A stretch of 64,000 nt of DNA from Ceraceosorus guamensis. Lineage: Eukaryota > Basidiomycota > Exobasidiomycetes > Ceraceosorales > Ceraceosoraceae. Made by a program: the position numbers and the translations under genes. The DNA lies in NCBI RefSeq assembly GCF_003144195.1, contig NW_020290064.1, positions 6,246 through 70,245 of the forward strand, in the 5' to 3' direction. The notes below the pieces were generated by a model. That model was not told where the DNA came from. It did not search any database and worked only from the letters and a program-made list of their open reading frames with translations. Shown here piece after piece: positions 35,168 to 45,704 of the stretch. The first letter of the stretch is position 1. Each line of letters begins with the position of its first letter.

Positions 35168-35197
35168 CCCACAATCCGCTCCCCCACAATCCGCTCC
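35168..35197. repeat. 15-base tandem duplication
   Basis: Two perfect copies of CCCACAATCCGCTCC in a C-rich stretch. Confidence 0.9.
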
Positions 35198-35478
35198 CCC
35201 CTCATCCACCGGCCCCTCATCCCATCCCATCCCCCCTTCACACCAATCTGCGACGATCAGACTCCGAAAACTTCTAATCATCCCATTCCTAGCGACTCGA
35301 CGATCCAGTTGCGCAATGTGGGGGCGTAGCATGTGGCTCCCGCACGCAATCATCTCCCTCCAAACGGCTCGAGGACCAGGTTCAACTCCACCTTTAGCTT
35401 CCCGCCTCCCCCCCCGCACCGAGCGTCTAGCGCCAAACAAAGCGTCCTCAAGAAAGTTGAGGCACATGACACCGCAAC

Positions 35479-35494
35479 GCTTTACGTAAAGCGT
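35479..35494. repeat. 16-base perfect palindrome
   Basis: CGCTTTACGTAAAGCG reads the same on both strands. No gene flanks it closely, and its role is unknown. Confidence 0.85.
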
Positions 35495-35604
35495 CCATTC
35501 TGCGCCTGGCTAGGCTTGATCATTCGCCCAACCCTAAGAGCTGACGTTGAGCGTTGAGCGTTGCGCGTTCAACACCCCCCGTGACCGTCCGTATAGTGCA
35601 CTTA

Positions 35605-35656
35605 GCGCGCGCAACACCCACACCAATTAAGCGGCCAAAAAAGGTGTTGCGCGCGC
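35605..35656. repeat. Inverted repeat, 14-base arms
   Basis: GCGCGCGCAACACC at 35605-35618 is the exact reverse complement of 35643-35656, with a 24-base loop. The word CTTAGCGCG is also repeated directly at 35601 and 35661. It could form a stable GC-rich hairpin or be a remnant of a transposon end; neither is shown. Confidence 0.8.
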
Positions 35657-36362
35657 GCTGCTTAGCGCGTATTGCCCCGCCGTACGCGTGAACAAAGAAA
35701 GGTCTATATCAACCCGTTGTGCTACAATCTTGTCACGCTATGACGATCGATGAGCCAATCCATCCCCACACGCGAGCTGTACCATCAACTTTCCGCTACG
35801 AAGCGCAGCAGGGCAGAGAATTCGCTGGATTGACACGCAAAATACAAGGAAGGCGCTACTCCGTCCGCGCTTGGATACTGAACATTTGATTCACCATGCT
35901 TCCGCCCGGCTTCGCAAGCGTGACGAGAGCAAACCAAAGTTCTCCGAACCTGTGGGCAACATCAGACTGATGTGCGGCAGCGCTTGCAGCGGCCGATGAG
36001 TTGGATTATGGGTTGGATGCCTCGCCGCTTCTCCTCCATCCGATGGCATCAGAGCGGCGATAAAGAAAGGTTTGATGCTAAAGAGAAGGAGCAGGACTCG
36101 TCGATGATGCCGTCGTGTAGTCACTGCATGCCGGCGCAGAGAACACATAGGTCGATTGCAGGGAGCCTGGATGATTTGATCCCACCACCGATCTTCTGAC
36201 CGCACTAACCCGGCACTTTCAAGTCTTCTCGACCTGCTGCAACTCGATATGCGCGCGGCAAAAGATTGTTCGCAGAAGGAGAATCTCTGTTGCGCAGTCG
36301 CAATCTCGCAGCTGACATCGCGCAGCTGTACTAACATCCAGCACGCACTCTGCCCCCACCTA

Positions 36363-37168
36363 TCTTGGTCCAAAATCGATGCAGAGCCTGCCCGCAAAGG
36401 CGTCCCAAGTCTTCAGCCATTCCGGCGTGACTTCGCTAGCTGTCTGTCCGACACTGTAGCTGCCGCAATTGGCAAGCGCTTGAAAAGCCGTATCCCTAGC
36501 AGGTCCGCTGGTCCGACTGAGCGCATAAGCGATCCGTCTCGTATCGTCGTCGATGCCATCTCTTTGGAATATCAACTCGAGCTGAAAGAGAAAGTCGTGA
36601 AGCGTCGATGGGTCCGATTGCCATGCTGTTGGTGGCTCTCTGGGCGGCATCAGGGACATGTACGTCCTCATCGCTGTGGTGACCCTCTGTACCGCATCGA
36701 GCAGTGGGTCCGTCGCCTCTGCATCGAAACGCGCGGACAGTTCAGCAGCCAGAGGCGTGAGCCAAGCTACAGAGAGCTCGAGTCACGCAGCTGCCATTAC
36801 TCACCAGCAATGGCATTGCGAAGCTCCATCTGCGTGATCTTCCTTCTGAAGCCAGCCGAATCGGGCTCCGGAGGGGCGGTTGCGGGCCTTCCCCATCCAT
36901 TAGCCACCTGAGCAGAGAAGGGCTGCTGCTGATACACCCTCTGCTGATCGGCAAACGAAAGCGATGCGCCTGCGCCGCCAGCACCTTGCTGCGGCGGATG
37001 AGTTGCAGTCGGAGGTGGTGGAATAAGGCTGGTAGACGACTGGGACGCCGCGGCACCGCTCGGTGCCTGAAATGATGGTTGGGATAGTAGGAGCACGAGT
37101 GGCCGCATGTGATGAGCAGCATCAGATGGGATTCCAGGTGCAAGGGTAGCAGTAGTAGAGCGAGTCAT
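36363..37168 (-). mobile_element. Gag-like open frame of LTR-retroelement origin
   Basis: The downstream part (about 36718-36363) reads like the retrotransposon Gag domain of Ty3/Gypsy-type elements: a DFLFQLELIFQRDG stretch, then RIAYALSRTSGPARD, then WLKTWDAFAGRL. The upstream part (37168-36805) is Pro/Ala/Ser-rich and ends ELRNAIA at a GTGAGT donor, so a short intron probably joins the two. The frame looks whole as a gag-only unit of about 240-250 residues. No protease, reverse transcriptase, integrase or long terminal repeat is seen within several kilobases. It is therefore either a solitary fossil or a domesticated gag gene. The age cannot be judged without copies to compare. Confidence 0.65.
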
Positions 37169-38777
37169 TGTGTTTGGATGGGGTGAGATCAGGCGAGTCA
37201 GCGGAGCGCATCGAAGAAGTTGTGAGAGATGCATGCAAAGCGAGTGATGGAGGTTCGAAATGGTCTGTGTGCGCACACGTGCTGAGCCCTTAATAAGACT
37301 GCATCCAGCACCATCCATCCAACTTTTCTCGATCGACTATACTTGATGTTCAGCAATCTCTATCACTCACCGCGGCGCCACGTCCAAAGATGCTGGCGTA
37401 CAGATTGGGCGAACGGTGGCCGGGGGTATCAAGACCGAAGTGCGCGTAGTCTGTAGTCAGACTCGTGAGCGCTCTATGTGCAGCTGATCACGCGGTCGAT
37501 CGGCTGTGAGTTGGCGTTCAGGTACCGCTATCATATGGCGTTGGCCGGGCGTACTTCAGAGCGCGTGGTGGTGCTCCATGCAGACCTCCACTTCCAACAG
37601 CGAGACTCTGGCCAAAGATTCTCGCAGATCGAGATGCGGATCGCTGCTGTCCTAGCGAGGGCGTAGTTAGATACAGGCGTCGACCTATCGTGGGCAAGTA
37701 TACTTGTGCGAAGTGATGAGTTTGAGTGGTGAATGTGCGTCGACACTTGCCGGATAATCGTGAATCGCGTGCAGCCGAGACGCCAAGGTCAAGTTCACGT
37801 GCACGTGCAGCTCGAAATGAAGCCTCTCTGCGATTCCGGCTCTCCTTGCGAGCGCGCGCAATGTGTGAGTATCGGTAGAAAGGATGTCCTGAACAGCTGG
37901 TTACAAGGCGGTCGGAGAGTCAGCTAGAGCGAGGAGTATGTCTGTGCTCTGGCGACTCGCTCATCACGGTCCACAGCTGACGATCTTGGAGGAGGTGAAA
38001 CACCAACAAGAGAATAGCTTCGCTGATGCATGGATACCGGTAATTCGAATCGTGAATTGCATTCAAGATTTGGGCGCCAAGCAATTGTGAACCTCCGTTC
38101 ATTCACGTTAGTCACGATCGCTACAACACCAGCCAGGGGGGGAGGGGGGGAACTTCAGCCACAGTAGTAAGCATTTGGCTTCAAGATTCACGATTGAAAT
38201 TGTTTTGGGTGGCGCATGATTGCACCGACCTCATCTAGGATCTTGTTTTCATGCAGCTGTGATGATACCACTTGACTCCTTTCTGGTATTCAAGATTACA
38301 GCCACGTGGACCAGTGAACGATCTTTGATAGGTCCCCCTATCGCTGTGGCGCACATTTTGAATCTATCACGTGACCCATATGGAATCTTACTCGTGTGGA
38401 CCTTGCAAGGTGTCTCGACTTGGCGTGGACTCACTTAGCGAGGAAGAGGACTAAGTTACGAGACGTATTTCCCACGAGCGTGAAGTAATGTATACACTCT
38501 TGCTACATTCTCGACGAGTCCATCGACTGGAAGAGTTGGATGGATGGACCAGCCGCCAACGGGCCATCATCATCGTAGCTCACGCCGCCTTTGGATCGAT
38601 CGCGCTTTTCATGATCCTCCGCCCCATGCAGCAGCTATAAGATTCACGATTCGAGATTCAAATTCATCAAGATTTCGCGGCAGAGAGTTTGGTGAGCAAG
38701 CAGAGGTGACGCAGCGCTGCAGCTGCAAGCGTGAACATTCAAGATCATACGCTGCGATGTATGCGACAAGGTCACGC

Positions 38778-38796
38778 AGCCAGCAGCAGCAGCAGC
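38778..38796. repeat. CAG repeat followed by GCAT repeat
   Basis: About six CAG units run into GCATGCATGCATGC, itself palindromic. Confidence 0.85.
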
Positions 38797-39037
38797 ATGC
38801 ATGCATGCAGTATGCGCGCATGCTGCTGTGGTTATGCATAAGACGCCTGACGCACATCATGCCCGCCGTTTCGGTTGGCGCCCCCGCGCAGCAACGCCGC
38901 TGCTGATACAGTATACGATCGCGCGCGATGATGCTCTGCCGTCTGCGTGCACGGATCAGCTTGAAATTCTATACCCGCATGCTGCTGTGCTGTGTGGGGG
39001 GAGACTCCAAGCATATCTGTCGCCTATGATGGCGACC

Positions 39038-39056
39038 GCTGCTGCTGCTGCTGCTG
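39038..39056. repeat. GCT trinucleotide repeat
   Basis: Six GCT units in the spacer 5' of the dihydroxyacetone kinase. Confidence 0.85.
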
Positions 39057-39380
39057 GACACCAAGACAGCCAAACGTAGGCGAAACTGTGCGAGTCGTGA
39101 GTTTTGCATCCAGGCCTGACCTTGCCAGCTGTGGAGAAATTGTGCGTTTGGCTCCGTGCCCAGACCTGACATTCTTCACCATCATCACTCGGTATCCTTT
39201 GCACTGTCCCATAGCTGCAAAGATCTGGTACCGTCTTGTCTCTTTCTGCACTCAATACTGCAGAGCGGCATCTACCTCACAAATCCCTCTTCTCAGCTCA
39301 CCGAGAACAGGTGCGTGCTTGCCAGCCCTGTTCCCGTGTATGCCCTCACTTGAGAACTGACTCCTCCTTCCCGCCGCAGT

Positions 39381-41458
39381 ATGAGCACCAAACACGTCTT
39401 CCCTACGGCCGTCGGCCTCGTCGAGAAGGCAGAGCGCGGAGCCATTGCCCTCAACCCTGCTTTGCGATTGTGAGTCCGTAAAGCGGGTGAAAGTCCTGCA
39501 CGGTACTGCAAGCTTGAGCTAATGCTCGCACGGACTCGATATTCAGCTACGCCCCCCACAAGGTTATTTATGACTGCACTCACAGCAACGAGAAAGTTGC
39601 CATCATCTCTGGCGGTGGTGCTGGTCACGAGCCTGGTCACGCAGGGGTCATCGGACGCGGCATGCTCACAGCTGCCATCTCCGGTGAGGTCTTCGCGTCC
39701 CCGAGCGCAAGCCAGATCTGCTCTGGTCTTGATCTGGCCAACACAGACGCGGGTGTCATCATTGTCGTCAACAATGTGAGTGAAGCGGACATCAAAACGC
39801 ATTCGCGAATGCCATTTTGACAGGCTTTCCACACGCACGCTCAGTACACTGGTGATTGCTTGAATTTTGGCCTTGCCGCCGAGAAAGCGCGCGCTGCTCT
39901 CGCCTACTCTGGCAACAAGAAGAGCGGAGGTGTCGAGCTTGTCATCATTGGTGATGACGTTGCAGTCGGCCGCAAGAAGGGAGGTCTTGTAGGACGTCGT
40001 GGACTTGGAGGCAACATCTTCACCTGCAAGATTCTCGGTGCAGGGTCCGAAAAGGGTCTCAATGTCTCCCAGCTCAAGAAGCTCGGTGACAGCACGATTG
40101 CAAATACCGTGACTGTGGGTATGTCTCTAGACCACTGCCACGTCCCTGGTCGACCCAAAGACCCCGCCGAGTGGGGTGCTCTGCCCCAAGAGGCTTGCGA
40201 GATCGGTCTCGGAATCCACAACGAGCCCGGATTCAAGCGCTTGGACAGGGTCCCTGACCCAGACAGTCTGATCGAGGAGATGCTGTCGTACCTCTTGAAC
40301 CCCAACGACCCCGACCGTCACTACCTCGACTTTGACAAGGATGACGCACCGGTCCTCTTCATCAACAATCTTGGTGGTATGAGCCAGCTCGAGATGAACG
40401 CAATTACGGACGTGACTATTACGCACCTGGGTGAGTTGTGAAGCGAGACATGAATTACTTACGGCCTTAAAGGCTGACTCCCGCAATTTTCCTTTGCAGC
40501 CAAGACGTGGGGCTTGCACCCGAGCCGAGTCTTCTGTAACCAGTACATGACCTCGCTCAACGCACCGGGGTTCGGAATTTCCCTTGTCAACCACAAGAAT
40601 GTCAAGAAAGAGACTGGCCAAGATATGCTCGAGCTTTTGGATGCCCCAACCGATGCTTACTCGTGGTCAGGCGTGAAGAGCGGATGGGGTTCAGCTACCG
40701 GCAAGCCGCGCGACCGCGAAGCAGAAGAGAAAGAGGCAGCAGACCACCTCGCCAAGATCCGCTCGCAAGGTGGTAGCGTTAGTGGTCTGAGCCAAGATGC
40801 AAGCCAATCCAGCGGCGGACCCTCCAACGGCAACCCCGAAGAAGTGCGCAAGGCCATCGAGGGAGCTTGCAAGTCGGCCATCGCTGCTGAACCCGATCTT
40901 ACTCGATTCGACACGATTGTCGGTGATGGCGACTGCGGCGAGACGCTTGCTACTGCGTCCAATGCTGTGCTCAAGGCACTTGCTGATGGCAAAATCGACT
41001 TGAGCAACGCTGCCGGCACCTGCTTGACGACCGGCACCGTGCTCGAGAGCGCCATGGGTGGTACCAGCGGAGCTATCTACGCGCTCTTCTTTGCCGGTCT
41101 TGTGCAAGGTCTGGTGAACGGAAGCGGCAAGAGTGGCCAGCCCGCAACGGCAGCCGATTGGGGAAATGCCGCCAAGTCTGCGCTAGAGAATTTGGGCAAC
41201 TACACTCCTGCACGTCCTGGCGACAGAACTCTGGTCGATGCCCTAACTCCCTTGTGCTTGTCGTTGGGCGAAGGCAAGAGCTTGACTCAGGCTGCCGCCG
41301 ACGCCAAAGCTGGAGCTGAGGCCACCAAGACGATGACGGCTCGTCTGGGCAGAGCCACGTACGTTGGTGGAACGGAGAACAATGCCGGCATGCCACCTGA
41401 CCCTGGAGCGTGGGGGGTTTGGGCCCTCGCTGATGGTCTCGCCAAGGCCCTCAATTAA
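39381..41458 (+). CDS. DAK1: Dihydroxyacetone kinase
   Basis: Four exons: 39381-39469, 39547-39775, 39845-40430, 40500-41458; 620 residues, the normal length for the single-chain ATP-dependent enzyme. It phosphorylates dihydroxyacetone (and glyceraldehyde) for entry into glycolysis and detoxifies dihydroxyacetone. The DhaK domain comes first: SGGGAGHEPGHAGVIG with the histidine that binds substrate covalently, then NYTGD-like and VGMSLDHC. The DhaL (ATP-binding) domain follows a Ser/Gly linker at about residue 390: DTIVGDGDCGETLA with metal-binding aspartates, GTSGAIYALFFAG and RPGDRTLVDAL, ending ATYVGGTENNAGMPPDPGAWGV. All key motifs are present. Confidence 0.95.
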
Positions 41459-42232
41459 GGGCATTGGGACCGTCCTGACCTGCTCAGCAGTGATGTGAGC
41501 GCAAGATTCACCTAGATCGCAAAGAAATCCAATCATAGTCAACATGCCACACTTTGCGCGTCTCTGCTATTGACATGTCCTTCGGCGCTCCAATCGTCAA
41601 TTGGCACTTGAGTGACGTTGCTTGATTACCTATACATGGCCGTGATGTGGTGTGATAGCAGGGCAGTCAGAGTGCGGCAAAGGCGAGGAGCGCTTGCGCG
41701 CGCTAAGCCCGCAGAAACGCGAACCCCCGATCCCTGCCCCTGCACGATGAGGCTGTGCAGCAGCGAACTTGAGGGTTGGACTGCGCGTTTGCTGAGCATG
41801 CGTGAGCGTGATCAAGCTTTGAATGGTGAATCACGGATGAGTTCGAGGACTCGTGCTCGCATTCATGATTGAGTAGAGGGCAAATTGCAAGGAAGTACGC
41901 ATTTGCGGGCAGCATTGAATTCGACCAACGTTCACTCTCTTTGATTCGCGATCCCTCCTTTTGGCACTTCAAGCGCTCCTTATTCCAGTAGCAGTTGTAT
42001 GCAGCTGCTGGCCCAACCTGCGTTCATCATCCACGTCGAGGAAAGGAACGAACGACGCGCACGTCAACTGCCTCTTGCCAGCACTACGTCAAATTCGTGC
42101 GTTCTGACGGAGCGCATACCAATACTTCACGACTAGCACAGACTGACAGAAGGAAGATCACCATGAAGCGCTAAGCAGCCTTCTCGACCCTCTCCCTTAA
42201 CCTATTCGTTTCATTCGGCCTCGACGTTCAAG
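41459..42232. other. Intergenic spacer
   Basis: 774 bases without a supported gene. It holds the kinase 3' region and the arrestin promoter, with CATTCATGATTGAG at about 41861. Confidence 0.5.
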
Positions 42233-45200
42233 ATGCCGGCTCGACAGCAGAGTGCTTCTGTCGCGGCCCTTGGTCAGGGCTCTGCGACGTTCAAGACTGA
42301 GCACGAGTATGTCTGCAACGGTGGTCGGGCTGCTTTGGTGTGAGTGTGTATGCCTACTTGCTCTTCCCTTGCTGAAACCGGAGCTCAAAAGTTTTTGGAC
42401 CGACTTGGGGGGCGCAGCGTACAGACCTTGCCGCAGAAATATCTGACTGTGATGGGGGGCTCTGCGGAGAGGGGCAGAGGTGCCATGACGGGATTTGTTC
42501 GGGTGGATGGAGAGGCGAAGAGCGTCAAGATCAAGGTGAGGACGTGTTGTGCTGGTGATGGTGAATGCGAAGATCACCTGCTGATGTAGCTGTAAGACAT
42601 TACCTCTGCTCAGATCACCGCGATCGTGACAGCCAAGGTGCCAAGAGTCAGCACAGCCATTCCTCTGGACAAGCTGCCCTCTTCCACTTCGCATACAGTA
42701 CAGTCCCAAGAGCTCTTCAACTCGACGACTATCGTTGCTATTCCGCACAGTAGTGCGAGCTCTTCAGCCGCACACGTCATGCCTTTTGCAATCGAGCTGC
42801 CACGCAGCTCCACCCATGGAGACCTGCCCGCATCGTACGTGCTGCAATCCTACAAGTCCACCAAGGCTACTCAGAAGGAACAGAGAGGCGGGCAAGACAA
42901 GGGCGAAGAGTGGGCATCGATCAGGTGGGAAGCGAGATTGATTGTGGAGAGAGGTATTCTGCGCAAATCGGACAGGACGATAGCGCCTTTCGCCTTTCTG
43001 CCTCCTCCGCCTGCTTCGCCTGCAGTCGCTGCCTCCATCGACAGATCCAATCGGACTCGCCGCTTGCTCAAAGGTCAGCCGACTGCTTTGGACGTGCGCG
43101 CTCTGCTGAGCTCTCCATCACCCGCCTCGTGGACGACACATAAGCTGCCAAGTGTGGCTCTCCCACCCCCTGCCAACAACCCCGGTCTCTTTGCCAGGCT
43201 GTTCGGAGCGAAAGCTGTGGGCTCTTGTCTGGAAGAGGTCTGGAGCGTCAAGCTTCCAAATGAGCCTTTGGTCGCTAGAGCTGGGCTGAGCTTCGTGATA
43301 GAATGCAGACGACAGTGGAGCTACGAAGTAGGCAAGCGGGAGGTGGATCTGCCGGTGAGAAGGAGGAATTGTCACGAGACGGAAGAGACGAATACTGACA
43401 TCGGCTGATTGGTGCTCACGCTCTTGCCGTTACGCAGGCTGTGGAGCTCTTGCACGCGACCTCGATGCCGGGTGGGTCGCATCGTACAACAAGCATGGGA
43501 GGAGCATTCGTCTCAGCGCCAATTCAGACGGTTTCGCCTTCCAGGGCAACAGTTGCTGCTGCATCTCGCGGAGCAGACTACATCGAAGAGGTGCACTATT
43601 TGGGTCACCTGTCGATTCCAAGCGCCAGTACAGCGAGCTTCAGCACGGCTCACCTGACTTTGAAACACTGTGTCCAGATACGATTTCCTTCCTTGGACCA
43701 GCCCTTGGAGATTGAGACTAAGTTGGTCGCTCACCCGCCAGCTAGCGTCGCGATACCTCACCCTGCTCCGGGCATTCTCGTATCTAATTCGAGCGCTTTG
43801 CCTGGAAATCCGGCACCCCCGGCACCTCGAGCGTACAATCCGCCTCGCAGGGATAGCAATGCGCTGTCAGATCCGACTGGTGGGCTTCCAATCCACCCAG
43901 GTCCCGAAACGCTGTGGGCTGATGGACCCACAACACCAAACTTGTCCAGTGCTGCGACTCATCCCTCTGCGCCTCTCCCACACTCGACATCGATGGCCGG
44001 CGTTGGGAGTGCGGTGGGCCAATCCAGAGCAAATACAGGGAGTCGCGAAACAGAGACCATGTCAACTTCTTCCACCGCGCGACCATCCTTGAGCCCTGCT
44101 GCGGTCCAATCTCCAAGCCTTGCTACTCAAGCGCGTGGCGGTGGAAGCAACAACAACCAAAGCGTGAGACCCGGGGCATCTCTTGCTTCCGCCCCCCATT
44201 CTCGTGGACGACCCGAGACCAGGCCGAGCAAAGTGTCGGCCGGTCAGCCACCACGTCCGCACTTTGATACGCGGAATCTCAGCGCTACAGACGCTGCGGC
44301 TTCCTCGACCGCTCGTCACCCGCACCGCAATTCAGCGCCCTTGCTCCAAGTGCCTGCTGGAGTCTCGTCCTCTCCGTCGCCGCCTGCCTCTCTCTCCCCG
44401 TCGCCACACCCAGCTTCTGCGCGTGGAGCCTCGCCTGCGACAGCATCGCCTGCCGCCACGCCTCCTTCTGTCGCAACCAGCACGCCGCCATCATCCACTC
44501 CTCCCGTCTCAGGCCAGCGGCCAATCTCGATAGCGCTCGGCGCTCACTTTGCAGCTCATGCTCGCTCGTCTGGCGCTCAGCAAAGTGCGATCTCTGACCA
44601 GCGTAAGGCGTCCGCTACGCCGCCCATCAACGCAGCAGCGACTCCTCAACATGCTGCTTCGGCCTCCGTCGACAGTCCTCACGCACCTGCGATACAACGC
44701 GCTAGTGGCGCTGCTACCTCATCTCGACCGGAAGCAGCAGGTTTCAGAAGGCGGCTGCTGAGCCATCAGAACGTGCTCAGTCAGTTGGCCAATGTTCCAC
44801 TCGTCCCTTCAGCAACGTCAGGCACGGCGTCACTGCAAGCGCAGCTGAGACCTGAGCAGATTGCCGCGAGGAATGGTAGAAGGACCTCTGCTTCTCCAGA
44901 TCCTACATACTCCCCCGACTCGGCAAACGTGGCACGACCATCCGTCCCACAACAGAAAGCTCTGCCTCGGATTAGGCATTCTTCCGAGGCTGGTGGCAAC
45001 ACCTCCACGCTTGGCCCATCGGCGCCCCCAGCTCTCCCACCACAAGTGCCGGGGAAAGAGCCTTCGGTGAGCGATACGACTTTGGGCCCTGCAGCTCTAC
45101 CTCCAAGCACGCCATCCACATCGACCATGACGAACACCGCGCCTCCAGGCGCATCGATAAGCTCTTCGAATCCTTATACTCCAATGCCCTTAGGACCTCC

Positions 45201-45459
45201 GCTGCCCAACCCTCACAGCCATGCGCCTCCGACAAATTTCGATGCTTCATCAGGACTAATAAGGTCCAACGTCGTATCCGATAATGCTTCGCAGCATGAA
45301 AGCAACTACACCCAGTCCATCGCTCCGGCGTACGATCAAGCTTGGCTCTTGGAAGACGTCTCGACGTATGGCGACGATGAAGATGAGCGGGAAGCAGAGG
45401 CGGACGCTTCGTTGCCTCCTAGCTATTTCGACGTGACTGGCATACCCGATGAAGATTGA
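42233..45459 (+). CDS. Alpha-arrestin-like adaptor with PY motif
   Basis: Four exons: 42233-42339, 42418-42535, 42614-43354, 43438-45459; 995 residues. The N-terminal half has the arrestin-like beta-sandwich pattern (GFVRVDGEAKSVKIKITAIVTAKV; SFVIECRRQWSYEVGKREVDLP; a later LKHCVQIRFPSL strand). The C-terminal half from about residue 430 is a long Pro/Ser/Ala-rich disordered region, and the extreme C-terminus contains LPPSYFDV, a PPxY motif. Alpha-arrestins (yeast ART family) use such motifs to bring the ubiquitin ligase Rsp5 to plasma-membrane transporters for endocytosis. The exact ART subgroup is not clear. The first intron acceptor (42417) was chosen because it keeps phase. Confidence 0.8.
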
Positions 45460-45704
45460 TGGCATCTCGTTCACCTTGCGCTGCTCACGCGTCCCACGCG
45501 TATCGATGCAAATCATTGTGCGCATCCCTACGCAAGGTACTTCTCATGCACTTTTGCCTGCGTGATGCTTGTGGACTCGGTGAAAGAATGGGTAAAGTAT
45601 CGTCGTGAGATTTGAGCCGTGCGGCAAGATGCAGAAGCGTCAGAGGAGGTGCGGGGCGGGGCGGAGTAGAAGAGGATGGCGGATGTGAAATGACGAGCTG
45701 GACC
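45460..45704. other. Convergent 3' spacer
   Basis: 245 bases between facing genes, without a coding signal. Confidence 0.55.

Larger units (their letters stand above)
33168..36362. other. Gene-poor, repeat-rich region
   Basis: About 3.2 kb with no gene I can support. Minus-strand frames at 34730-34017, 35020-34457 and 36397-35891 are open but compositionally odd, without a domain or splice context. Contents include a GCT microsatellite at 34294-34317, dispersed TTCAAGATTCTTGATTC-like words at about 34003 and 34660, a 15-base tandem pair at 35168-35197, and GC-rich inverted repeats near 35.5-35.7 kb. Confidence 0.6.
37169..39380. other. Gene-poor spacer with dispersed short motifs
   Basis: About 2.2 kb without a supported gene. 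It is the richest stretch in the window for the ATTCACGATT/AATCGTGAAT family: about 37757, 38040-38065, 38178-38200 and 38640-38675. CAG and GCT runs occur at 38778-38796 and 39038-39056. The last few bases before 39381 (CCGCCGCAG) look like an intron acceptor, so the kinase may have an intron in its 5' leader. Confidence 0.55.

Noticed and set aside
35891-36397. Minus-strand 168-residue frame downstream of the Gag-like frame
   Set aside because: It shows no recognisable retroelement enzyme motif and lies in low-complexity sequence.
36249-36911. Plus-strand 220-residue frame
   Set aside because: It is antisense to the Gag-like frame and has no family features.
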